NCBI RefSeq assembly: GCF_040096455.1 | Contig: NZ_JBBMER010000008.1 | Coordinates: 1 to 64,000 of the forward strand | DNA length: 64,000 nucleotides | Direction of reading: 5' to 3' | DNA from: Lachnospira rogosae | GTDB lineage: Bacteria > Bacillota > Clostridia > Lachnospirales > Lachnospiraceae | Shown: piece after piece, positions 22,423-30,285 of the stretch | Position numbering within the stretch: the stretch's first letter is position 1 | Layout: the number at the start of each line of letters is the position of its first letter | Program-made: the position numbers and the translations under genes | Notes under the pieces: model-generated | What the model was told of the DNA's origin: nothing | The model's database searches: none | The model's input: the letters and a program-made list of their open reading frames with translations, nothing else

Positions 22423-22899
22423 TTAGTCATTCTGTACTGAGATAATCTTATATTCAATAACTCCTGCTGGTGCTTCAACCTTAACTGTATCTCCAACCTT
22501 CTTGCCAAGCATAGCTGCTCCAAGTGGTGATTCATTTGATATCTTGTTATTAAGACTATCTGCTTCTGAAGAACCTACGATTACATATTCAATATCTTCA
22601 TCATATTCTACATCGTGAAGCTTAACAACGCTTTCCATCTTGATAGCGTCCTTATCTGTATTGTTATCCTGAACAACTTCTGCGTTCTTAAGAATTTCTT
22701 CAAGTTCTGCAATCTGTGTTTCAATATCTCTCTGCTCATCTTTAGCTGCATCGTACTCAGCATTTTCTGATAAATCGCCCTGTTCTCTTGCTTCCTTTAA
22801 CTTCTGGGCAACTTCCTTTCTTCTATCAACCTTTAAGTGCTCAAGTAAAGCTACTCTTTCTTCATATCCTTTTTTTGTAAGTAACTGTTTCTCTGCCAT
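22423..22899 (-). CDS. greA: Transcription elongation factor GreA
   Basis: A 158-residue GreA that rescues backtracked RNA polymerase. The N-terminal coiled coil (EERVALLEHLKVDRRKEVAQKLKEAR, AEYDAAKDEQ with the acidic tip) and the C-terminal FKBP-like domain (SPLGAAMLGKKVGDTV) are complete. GGAAAGGTGA precedes the ATG. It lies 23 bp upstream of lysS on the same strand, so both share a message. Confidence 0.95.
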   Translation of the reverse strand: MAEKQLLTKKGYEERVALLEHLKVDRRKEVAQKLKEAREQGDLSENAEYDAAKDEQRDIETQIAELEEILKNAEVVQDNNTDKDAIKMESVVKLHDVEYDEDIEYVIVGSSEADSLNNKISNESPLGAAMLGKKVGDTVKVEAPAGVIEYKIISVQND

Positions 22900-22988
22900 A
22901 GCTCGTCACCTTTCCATAAATAATATTTATATAGTATTATTACTATTGCTTAATAAAATGTTCAAGATATTATATCTCAACTAATACT

Positions 22989-23951
22989 TTATGTCAATCC
23001 ACGCATCTGCTGTACAAATTCATTGAACTCGTCCTGCTTTGTTATATGATTAACCTCATTTCTTAATGCCGCCGCGTGCTTTATTCCTGCTGTATACCAC
23101 GCAAAATGTTTACGCATCTCGCGCACTGCTGTAAATTCGCCCTTTACATCGCATAACATCTGGCAGTGCCTGATAATCATATCAACTATCTCATCTATTG
23201 ACGGAGGTGCTGTAATATTTCCTGTTTCAAGATAGTCCTTGACCTGTCTGAATATCCACGGATTACCCTGTGCCCCGCGTCCTATCATAACGGCATCACA
23301 GCCTGTCTCCTTAAACATTCTTACTGCATCTTCACCACTTCTTATATCGCCATTGCCTATTACCGGAATATGAACCTTTTCTTTAACACGCCTTATTACA
23401 TCCCAGTCAGCCTTTCCAGAATAATACTGGCTTCTTGTCCTTCCGTGAACCGCAACCGCGGCCCCACCTGACTCCTGTATAATATATGCTATTTCTTCAG
23501 CGTTAATGCAGGTTTCGTCAAATCCTGTCCTTATCTTTACGGTGACAGGCTTATCAACTGCATTTGCCATAGCCTCCACTATATTTCCTACAAGCAGGGG
23601 ATTTTTAAGCAGTGCCGACCCCTCTCCGTTATTAACCACCTTAGGAACTGGACATCCCATATTGACATCTATTATATCAAAATCTCTTTCCGCAAGCCTT
23701 TTGGCGATGTCTGCCATTATCTGTGGTTCTGAACCAAATAACTGTACAGCTATCGGACTTTCTTTCTTATCTGTCTTTAATAATTCTTCTGTATTTTTAT
23801 TATTATACAATACCGCCTTGGCACTCACCATCTCTGTATACAAAAGTCCACAGCCCTGTTCCTTGCATAAAAGACGAAATGGCAGGTCTGTTACTCCTGC
23901 CATCGGTCCTAATGCGACATTTGTTTTAATATCAACATTACCTATTCTCAT
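22989..23951 (-). CDS. dusB: tRNA-dihydrouridine synthase B
   Basis: A 320-residue flavoenzyme that reduces uridines in tRNA. Family signs: N-terminal APMAGVTDLPFR-like stretch (GPMAGVTDLPFRLLC), active-site Cys in DVNMGCPVPKVV, VKIRTGF, and AVHGRTRSQYYSGKADW. CAACGGAG precedes the ATG. It belongs to the run birA, unknown, dusB, greA, lysS on the minus strand. Confidence 0.94.
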   Translation of the reverse strand: MRIGNVDIKTNVALGPMAGVTDLPFRLLCKEQGCGLLYTEMVSAKAVLYNNKNTEELLKTDKKESPIAVQLFGSEPQIMADIAKRLAERDFDIIDVNMGCPVPKVVNNGEGSALLKNPLLVGNIVEAMANAVDKPVTVKIRTGFDETCINAEEIAYIIQESGGAAVAVHGRTRSQYYSGKADWDVIRRVKEKVHIPVIGNGDIRSGEDAVRMFKETGCDAVMIGRGAQGNPWIFRQVKDYLETGNITAPPSIDEIVDMIIRHCQMLCDVKGEFTAVREMRKHFAWYTAGIKHAAALRNEVNHITKQDEFNEFVQQMRGLT

Positions 23952-23974
23952 CTTAACTCCGTTGTTATAATATT

Positions 23975-24313
23975 TTACTCATCCAAACCTAAGAAGAATA
24001 CTTTATAGAACATCTCTAACGATTCCAGCAGGTCTCTTTTTTCATACTGATTCTTCTTAACAAGAAGTCCGCACGCTATATCATCATACAGCAGATCTTC
24101 TTCATCTGCTGTGGATTTGAATAACAGGTTGCCCTCCTCGTCAAATTCCATATCAAGTATTCCGCCGACTTCCTCTGTAAAAAGAACACACATTATCTTT
24201 AATTCGTTCTTTATATCTTCTGGAAGCCTGTCAAAATCCGGGTTAAAATAATATTTCTTCTCATAAGAATTAGATGCACAAAGCACCACATTTTCATCAC
24301 TATACATATCCAT
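23975..24313 (-). CDS. Conserved Lachnospiraceae protein of unknown function
   Basis: A 112-residue acidic protein (SNSYEKKYYFNPDFDRLPEDIKNELKIMCVLFTEEVGGILDMEFDEEGNL...). It looks like the DUF6145 family that accompanies birA and dusB in related genomes, though I recall the number rather than prove it. Its 5' end overlaps birA by 14 bp, so it is translated with it. No membrane segment. Confidence 0.65.
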   Translation of the reverse strand: MDMYSDENVVLCASNSYEKKYYFNPDFDRLPEDIKNELKIMCVLFTEEVGGILDMEFDEEGNLLFKSTADEEDLLYDDIACGLLVKKNQYEKRDLLESLEMFYKVFFLGLDE

Positions 24314-25415
24314 ATAATCCTCTCACTGAAACTTCGCCAGCTCTTATTGTAATCTCTTTTCCTGCTTCATCTTTTACAATAAGCTCGCCTTCTTTATTAA
24401 TTCCAATCGCTGTTGCTATAAGCTCCTCTTTCTCATATATAGCACGGACTGTCCTGTCCTTATTAATAAGAAGTTTATTATACTTATCGACAAGCAGTGA
24501 CAAATCGTTAGTCTTAAGGAATTCGTGATAATATTTATCAAAGCTTCTTGAAAATGCAGCAATTATATTACTTCTCTTAATCTTTCTATGTGTTTCAAGA
24601 TATAAAGATGTAGCCATATCCCTTATTGCCTCATCAAATTCTGTTGTATTGACATTAATTCCTATGCCTATTACAACATAATGTATAAGATCCATCTCTG
24701 CACTCATCTCAGTAAGTATGCCTGTTATCTTCTTACCATTCACAACGATATCATTAGGCCATTTGATATAACAATCTATATCCTTAACCTCTTCCCTTAT
24801 AGCCTCTACCATTGCTATCGCAAGAACAAGTGTAAGCATTGAAGCACTCTCCGGGCTCATATCCGGACGAAGCAGAAGGCTCATCCATATTCCTGTTCCC
24901 GCAGGTGACTCCCAGCTTCTTCCTCTTCGTCCCCTGCCGCCTGTCTGACATTCAGCAACAAATAATGTTCCGTCAGGAGCATTGCTTTCTGCCGCAAGCT
25001 TTGCCTGGTTATTAGTCGAATCTGTCTTCTCAAAATATCTGATATGCTGGAATACTCCCTCAAGCTTATTATCATCAGGGTTATTATCTTTAAGCTTGTT
25101 ATCAGACACTTTATCTGTGCTTTCATTTTTATCCTTGCTATCAGCTTCCCTGCCCTGCTCTGTATCAGCTTTGGATTTTAATATTGCACTGTCTTTTATA
25201 AGAAGGCTTCTTATCTCTGTATCTGTTATTATATCAGGATATTCTGTAATTCTGTAGCCTTTGTTCTGCACAGAATCTATAACATAACCTTCCTCTTTTA
25301 ACTGGTTAATAGCTTTCCATACAGCAGTCCTTGATACACCAAATGCCTCACACAACTGCTGTCCTGATATATATCCATCTGCATTTCTTAACAAATGTAA
25401 TATCTCTGATTTCAT
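24300..25415 (-). CDS. birA: Biotin-protein ligase / biotin repressor BirA
   Basis: A 371-residue bifunctional protein. Residues 1-62 form the DNA-binding winged helix (ADGYISGQQLCEAFGVSRTAVWKAINQLKEEGY), and from about 140 lies the ligase (TQGGRGRRGRSWESPAGTGIW-type lysine-binding loop, YIKWPNDIVV). Between them, at about 80-125, is an unusual hydrophilic linker rich in Asp, Lys, Asn and Ser, which explains the length above the usual 320-330. The start has only a weak AGGA site. It attaches biotin to carboxylases. Confidence 0.93.
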   Translation of the reverse strand: MKSEILHLLRNADGYISGQQLCEAFGVSRTAVWKAINQLKEEGYVIDSVQNKGYRITEYPDIITDTEIRSLLIKDSAILKSKADTEQGREADSKDKNESTDKVSDNKLKDNNPDDNKLEGVFQHIRYFEKTDSTNNQAKLAAESNAPDGTLFVAECQTGGRGRRGRSWESPAGTGIWMSLLLRPDMSPESASMLTLVLAIAMVEAIREEVKDIDCYIKWPNDIVVNGKKITGILTEMSAEMDLIHYVVIGIGINVNTTEFDEAIRDMATSLYLETHRKIKRSNIIAAFSRSFDKYYHEFLKTNDLSLLVDKYNKLLINKDRTVRAIYEKEELIATAIGINKEGELIVKDEAGKEITIRAGEVSVRGLYGYV

Positions 25416-25436
25416 ATTCGTACCGTCCTATAATTA

Positions 25437-25721
25437 TTACAATACCACAAGTGCAGTAAATACAGTCATTATTCCAAGAAGAACTGCAACTACTGCCACT
25501 ATAACACCAGATACCTTATTGCCATTTATAAAATGCTTCACAGCCGTAAGTGTATTAACAACTGTTCCAAGAAGAAACTCTATTGGAAAAAGCACCCCGC
25601 TTCTGCTTCTTAGGAACATTATTATAATAAATATAACTGTTGCTGCAATTGTAAGAACTATATTAGTGTAATCTATAATCATTTTGGTCTTTTTATAAGA
25701 ACCACTTGTTGTATAATACAT
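25437..25721 (-). CDS. Small membrane protein
   Basis: About 94 residues with three hydrophobic segments (IVLTIAATVIFIIIMFL, the LGTVVNTL region, VIVAVVAVLLGIMTVFTALVVL). The reading frame stays open up to a TTG at 25781 overlapping argF, but GAGGATTGGT before the ATG at 25721 favours the shorter form; ATG 25733 is another option. No family recognised. Confidence 0.5.
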   Translation of the reverse strand: MYYTTSGSYKKTKMIIDYTNIVLTIAATVIFIIIMFLRSRSGVLFPIEFLLGTVVNTLTAVKHFINGNKVSGVIVAVVAVLLGIMTVFTALVVL

Positions 25722-25767
25722 ACCAATCCTCATTTCTATGCAATTAATAGTTACGTTACTTATAGGT

Positions 25768-26760
25768 TTAATATGCTCCAAGTGTAGCTGCCATTACAGC
25801 CTTGATTGTGTGCATACGGTTCTCTGCCTCATCAAATACAACTGACTGCTCTGACTCGAATACCTCATCTGTAACTTCCATTTCATCAAGTCCGAACTTA
25901 TCGTGAATTTCCTTGCCTATTGTTGTCTTTAAGTCATGGAAAGCTGGAAGGCAATGCATAAATATAGCGTTCTTATCAGCATTGTCCATTACCTTCTTAT
26001 TAACCTGATATGGAAGAAGTGCGTTAATTCTCTCTGTCCATACCTCATCAGGCTCACCCATTGATACCCATACATCTGTGTAAAGAACTTCTGCACCCTT
26101 AGTGCCTTCTGTAACATCTTCTGTTAATGTTACAGAACCGCCACTTTCTTTAGCCCATTCCCTGCACTGGTTTACAAGATCTTCATTAGGGAAATATTCC
26201 TTAGCTGTACAAGCTGTAAAATGTAATCCAAGCTTAGCACATACTATCATAAGTGAATTACCCATATTATATCTTGCATCTCCCATATATACGAACTTAA
26301 CACCTTTTAATCTTCCAAGCTTTTCTTTTATTGTAAGCATATCAGCAAGCATCTGTGTTGGGTGGTACTCGTTAGTAAGTCCATTCCATACTGGAACTGA
26401 AGAATACTTTGCAAGGTCTTCTACTATCTCCTGTCCAAAGCCTCTGTATTCAATACCCTCAAACATTGTACAAAGAACTCTTGCTGTATCTGCTATGCTC
26501 TCTTTCTTTCCTATCTGCGAACCCTTAGGGTCTAAGTAAGTTACGCCCATACCAAGGTCGTGTGCTGCAACTTCAAATGAACAACGTGTTCTTGTACTTG
26601 TCTTTTCAAATATAAGAGCAACATTCTTTCCAAGTAATGGCTGTTCAACAACTCCGTCCTTCTTCATCTTCTTAAGCTTTGCAGCCAATTCTATAAGATA
26701 TTCTATTTCCTCTGGTGTATAGTCTTTTAATGTTAAAAAATCTCTTCCTTTAAGATTCAT
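25768..26760 (-). CDS. argF: Ornithine carbamoyltransferase
   Basis: A 330-residue transferase making citrulline from ornithine and carbamoyl phosphate. It shows the carbamoyl-phosphate motif STRTRCSFE and the ornithine-loop HCLPAFHD. The ATG at 26760 has GGAGGAGC before it; the frame extends ten codons further without a site. Anabolic (ArgF) or catabolic (ArcB) use cannot be told apart here, since no other arginine gene is close. Confidence 0.93.
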   Translation of the reverse strand: MNLKGRDFLTLKDYTPEEIEYLIELAAKLKKMKKDGVVEQPLLGKNVALIFEKTSTRTRCSFEVAAHDLGMGVTYLDPKGSQIGKKESIADTARVLCTMFEGIEYRGFGQEIVEDLAKYSSVPVWNGLTNEYHPTQMLADMLTIKEKLGRLKGVKFVYMGDARYNMGNSLMIVCAKLGLHFTACTAKEYFPNEDLVNQCREWAKESGGSVTLTEDVTEGTKGAEVLYTDVWVSMGEPDEVWTERINALLPYQVNKKVMDNADKNAIFMHCLPAFHDLKTTIGKEIHDKFGLDEMEVTDEVFESEQSVVFDEAENRMHTIKAVMAATLGAY

Positions 26761-26992
26761 AATGCTCCTCCATTCTTTAGCATAAATCATATGTAAACAA
26801 TCTCTGCTCTAAGGCTATAGCATATTATCCTGCTAATAATACCCAATTTATAAATTTAGATAACATTTTATCGCAAACAGCTCATAAATGCAACTTCTTA
26901 CATATTCAAATAACACTTACCTGCTTACATCACTGTTTATTAATTATAAAAATACCAGCGTGGTAACATTCATCTATTTTCTAATCATAAAA

Positions 26993-27034
26993 AATACCAG
27001 CACAGTGACTTTTATCTGTTCACTGGCTGGTATT
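26993..27034 (-). terminator. Terminator of the cell-wall hydrolase gene
   Basis: AATACCAGC (26993-27001) pairs with GCTGGTATT (27026-27034), with CAGTGA/TTCACTG pairing inside. A degenerate copy of the left arm (AAAATACCAGCG) sits at 26949-26960. The remaining 26761-26992 contains no gene. Confidence 0.7.
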
Positions 27035-27039
27035 CTTAT

Positions 27040-28047
27040 TTAGTGGAATACGTGTCCACCAATTATTACATAGTCTGACATTGCTGAAAGATTGGTTATT
27101 GAAACCATTCTGAATGATGTATATCCGCCGATATTGTTCTTTCCTGACAATGCCTCAAGTGCTGCATCCATACATTCCTGTGTACGGATACCACTGTTAA
27201 GTCTGTTCTGGAACTTAGCTGATGGGCCGCCTGCTCCATCTGATGCTCCTGAGAACTGTGACTTCTGATATATAACCCCTGTTATTGAATTAGGATAGTT
27301 AGAGCTTCTAACTCTGTTTAATACAACATTAGCAACTGCAAGCTTCCCCTCATATGGCTCATAAGCTGCTTCCCAGTCAATAATGCAGGCAAGAAGATAT
27401 ATTTCTTCATTACTTACGCTCATTGTTGAGTTATATGATATATCCGTTCCAGATATTGTTCTTGATATAACTGCCTGTATTCTTTCTTCTTCAGCTATCC
27501 TTGCAGCTTCCTGTTCTGCTGCAATTCTTTCTTCTTCGGCAATTCTGGCAGCTTCTTCCTCTGCCTCTTTTGCTTCTGCCTCTTCAATTGTATATCCTGT
27601 AAGGATATCTTCATCATCAAGAGTCTGGGCTATAACCTCTGCCTCCTGATTGAATAATAAAGCGGCTGTCTTAGTATATCCTTCGCAATTACCTGAGCTT
27701 ATCTTAGTCATACTGCCATTAACTTCCAACACATCTACCACTGTGTTCTTATAAAGTCTTCCATTAACTGATGAATTCTCATCATCGGCTGAATATACAT
27801 CAAGATAAGGTTCTGTAATTGCAAGCGCTTTATTTTGCATCTGCCCCTGCTGTTCTTCATAACCTGTTAAGATTACTTCCTCAACATTGGCTGCGTATGA
27901 TGCAACTCTGACCTCGGTATCAGTAATTGTACTTTCGTGTTGCTCATAGGTAGGTTTGGCGTCTGTTACCTTTGGAAGAACCGGCATCATCATCACTACC
28001 AGCGTAGCTCCCAAACAACAAGCAGCTTTGCTACTTCTAAGTTTCAT
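27040..28047 (-). CDS. Secreted cell-wall hydrolase (SH3 + SleB-type)
   Basis: A 335-residue exported protein. A basic N-terminus and hydrophobic segment (about 8-28) form a signal peptide. Residues 80-130 are an SH3-like domain (YLDVYSADDENSSVNGRLY). About 140-195 is an Ala/Glu-rich coiled coil with a repeated AARIAEEERI unit. The C-terminal 130 residues are a SleB/hydrolase_2 domain (IIDWEAAYEPYEGKLAVANVVLNRV, GGHVFH end), a likely muramidase-type enzyme. GGAAAGGG precedes the ATG at 28047. A WalR-like box lies in its leader. It could act in growth or spore cortex turnover. Confidence 0.85.
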   Translation of the reverse strand: MKLRSSKAACCLGATLVVMMMPVLPKVTDAKPTYEQHESTITDTEVRVASYAANVEEVILTGYEEQQGQMQNKALAITEPYLDVYSADDENSSVNGRLYKNTVVDVLEVNGSMTKISSGNCEGYTKTAALLFNQEAEVIAQTLDDEDILTGYTIEEAEAKEAEEEAARIAEEERIAAEQEAARIAEEERIQAVISRTISGTDISYNSTMSVSNEEIYLLACIIDWEAAYEPYEGKLAVANVVLNRVRSSNYPNSITGVIYQKSQFSGASDGAGGPSAKFQNRLNSGIRTQECMDAALEALSGKNNIGGYTSFRMVSITNLSAMSDYVIIGGHVFH

Positions 28048-28094
28048 AAAGTTTTTCCCTTTCCGGCACAAGTTGTTAAATGCGCCTACAAAAT

Positions 28095-28155
28095 GTTACA
28101 GAATTGTTACATTTTGTTACGAAAGTATAATAGCAAAGTTAATCAAATTTGTCAA
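28095..28155 (-). promoter_or_regulatory. Hydrolase promoter and WalR-like box
   Basis: Minus strand: TTGACA (28150-28155), 17 bp, TATTAT (28127-28132). Downstream of the expected start near 28120 are TGTAAC-AATTC-TGTAAC (28095-28111), an exact match to the WalR consensus TGTWAH-N5-TGTWAH, and a further CGTAAC. Confidence 0.6.
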
Positions 28156-28166
28156 ATTTGTTACAA

Positions 28167-28198
28167 AAAGCCACGGAACACAGTGTTTCCGTGGCTTT
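28167..28198 (-). terminator. Terminator of the pfkA-methyltransferase message
   Basis: AAAGCCACGGAA (28167-28178) and TTCCGTGGCTTT (28187-28198) pair perfectly, with CA/TG adding to the stem. On the minus strand the stem is followed by a TTTTTGTAAC stretch. Confidence 0.8.
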
Positions 28199-28284
28199 GC
28201 GCTTATATTACTGATTTAACATTTATTAAATATTTATGAAAATACACCCTTAAAAAGAGAGCTTCGACACATTTCTGCCTGTTA

Positions 28285-29079
28285 TTACAACCTCTGCCTT
28301 ACTGCTTCGTATGTAAGAATTGTACACGCAATAGCAGCATTAAGTGACTCAACCTCACCCTGCATTGGAATTCTTACATATTCATCAGCCTTATCTGCTA
28401 ACTTATCTGTAAGTCCATTGCCCTCATTGCCAATCATAAATGCAGTAGGGTTTGTATAATCTTTCTTATTATAATTATCTGTACCATTAAGGTGTGCCGC
28501 ATATACTGTCACGCCCTTAGACTTACATACATCAGCCGCCTCGCATATATCATCTACATATATAACCGGCACACGGTAAAGTGAACCCATAGTCGAGCGG
28601 ATTGTCTTAGGATTGTATATATCAACTGTGTTACTGCTCATAATAATTCCTGTAACACCTGCACCCTCAGCCATTCTTACAATAGTTCCAAGATTACCGG
28701 GGTCCTGAAGATTTTCAATAATAAGAAGTAATGGGTTGCGCTTGTCTGAAAGTATACCTTCCAAATCTGTATCTGACATTCTGACAACTGCCATAATTCC
28801 CTGTGGTGTCTGTGTATCTGCCATACGCATAAACACGTTGTCTGTCACAATCTCCAGCACGTCTTTTCCTATGCTGTCATAATTCATTCTTTCAAGGAAT
28901 TCCTCATTATCAGCCTTAAAAGTCTCTGATACATATACCTTTACAAGTCTGTCTGCCGGTGCTTCTGACACCATTTTCACGCCCTCAACAACAAACTGCT
29001 TCTCCTCTTTTCTTAACTTTGCTTTTTTCTGCAGATTCACTACGTGCTTAACCTGCGAACTACTTGTACTTGTAATCAT
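28285..29079 (-). CDS. SpoU/TrmH-family RNA 2'-O-methyltransferase
   Basis: A 264-residue methyltransferase with an N-terminal L30e-like substrate-binding domain (KHVVNLQKKAKLRKEEKQFVVEG) and a C-terminal SPOUT domain (IIENLQDPGNLGTIVRMAEGAG, FMIGNEGNGLTDKLAD, IPMQGEVESLNAAIA), the knot motifs that bind S-adenosylmethionine. The target RNA (23S rRNA or tRNA) cannot be told. AGGAAATGGTG precedes the start. It is 21 bp downstream of pfkA on the same strand. Confidence 0.9.
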   Translation of the reverse strand: MITSTSSSQVKHVVNLQKKAKLRKEEKQFVVEGVKMVSEAPADRLVKVYVSETFKADNEEFLERMNYDSIGKDVLEIVTDNVFMRMADTQTPQGIMAVVRMSDTDLEGILSDKRNPLLLIIENLQDPGNLGTIVRMAEGAGVTGIIMSSNTVDIYNPKTIRSTMGSLYRVPVIYVDDICEAADVCKSKGVTVYAAHLNGTDNYNKKDYTNPTAFMIGNEGNGLTDKLADKADEYVRIPMQGEVESLNAAIACTILTYEAVRQRL

Positions 29080-29100
29080 TTTTCACCATTTCCTGTATAA

Positions 29101-30075
29101 TTAGTTAGAAAGCATAGCACTTATATTAAACTCATAATCACTAATATCCTTAGTCATGGCAAGTGCCTCATCAATATCATAATCAACGAACCTTCCGTCC
29201 TTATAAGCTACAAGTCTGTTGCTCTTTCCTGCAACTAAAAGATCAACTGCATAAGAACCCATAATAGAAGCATACATTCTGTCCTTACATGTAGGTGAGC
29301 CGCCTCTCTGCATATAACCAAGAATAGTAGCTCTTGTCTCTATTCCTGTAGCAGCTTCTATTCTTCTTGCCATTCCTGTTGAATGTCCGATTCCTTCAGC
29401 ATTAATTATAAGGTGATGCTTCTTGCCTTTCTTTCTTCCGTCAATAATGTGATTAATTATTGCCTGTTCATCACCATTATATCTCTCTGGAAGAAGAATA
29501 TCCTCTGCACCATTAGCAATACCACACCAAAGTGCAATATAGCCTGCATTACGTCCCATTACTTCAATAATACTACATCTTTCGTGAGATGTTGATGTAT
29601 CTCTTATCTTATCAATAGCCTCCATAGCAGTGTTAACCGCTGTATCAAAACCAATTGTATAGTCTGTACAGGCAATATCAAGGTCAATTGTTCCTGGAAG
29701 ACCTATTGTATTAACTCCAGTCTCAGCAAGCTTCTGTGCTCCACGGAAAGACCCGTCACCACCTATGACAACAATACCATCAATCCCGTGCTTTTTACAT
29801 ACCTCAGCAGCCTTCTTCTGTCCTTCTTCTGTCATAAACTCAAGACATCTAGCAGTATAAAGAATTGTACCACCTCTCTGTATAATATCAGAAACACTCT
29901 TCTTATCCATATCGATAATCTCATCATTAATAAGACCGTTGTAGCCCTTCTGAATTCCTTTTACTTTAAGTCCCTTGTTAATAGCTGTTCTTACTACAGC
30001 TCTGATTGCAGGATTCATACCAGGGGCATCTCCACCGCTTGTTAATACACCGATTGTTTTAATTTCTTTAGCCAT
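29101..30075 (-). CDS. pfkA: ATP-dependent 6-phosphofructokinase
   Basis: A 324-residue glycolytic kinase of the bacterial PfkA type. Motifs: ATP-binding GVLTSGGDAPGMNPAIRA and GGDGSFRGAQ, catalytic region GLPGTIDLDIACTDYTIGF. The GTIDLDI stretch reads Leu where many enzymes have Asn (GTIDNDI). GAAAGGGG precedes the ATG. It follows dnaE by 210 bp. Confidence 0.93.
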   Translation of the reverse strand: MAKEIKTIGVLTSGGDAPGMNPAIRAVVRTAINKGLKVKGIQKGYNGLINDEIIDMDKKSVSDIIQRGGTILYTARCLEFMTEEGQKKAAEVCKKHGIDGIVVIGGDGSFRGAQKLAETGVNTIGLPGTIDLDIACTDYTIGFDTAVNTAMEAIDKIRDTSTSHERCSIIEVMGRNAGYIALWCGIANGAEDILLPERYNGDEQAIINHIIDGRKKGKKHHLIINAEGIGHSTGMARRIEAATGIETRATILGYMQRGGSPTCKDRMYASIMGSYAVDLLVAGKSNRLVAYKDGRFVDYDIDEALAMTKDISDYEFNISAMLSN

Positions 30076-30248
30076 AAATAATTTCCCCTTTCATCTAAAG
30101 TCTATGACATTCACCATATAAATATCTTGTAAGTAACAAAGTATTCTCTGTCAACAGATACAACCTTTATAACACTTACAGCTTTATAATTGTCTAAATA
30201 GTTTAACCTTTTTTAATAGTACCACAAATCTTTAAAAAGATATATTAT

Positions 30249-30269
30249 TTTAGATAATTTTTATCTAAA
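30249..30269. terminator. A/T-rich hairpin after dnaE
   Basis: TTTAGATAA (30249-30257) pairs with TTATCTAAA (30261-30269). It is weak because it has almost no G-C pairs, and is the only candidate in the dnaE-pfkA gap. Confidence 0.35.
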
Positions 30270-30285
30270 TTTTTATACAATTATT

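Noticed and set aside
26941..27036. Two AAATACCAGC copies as a CRISPR or tandem repeat
   Set aside because: Only two unequal copies; the second is an arm of a normal terminator.
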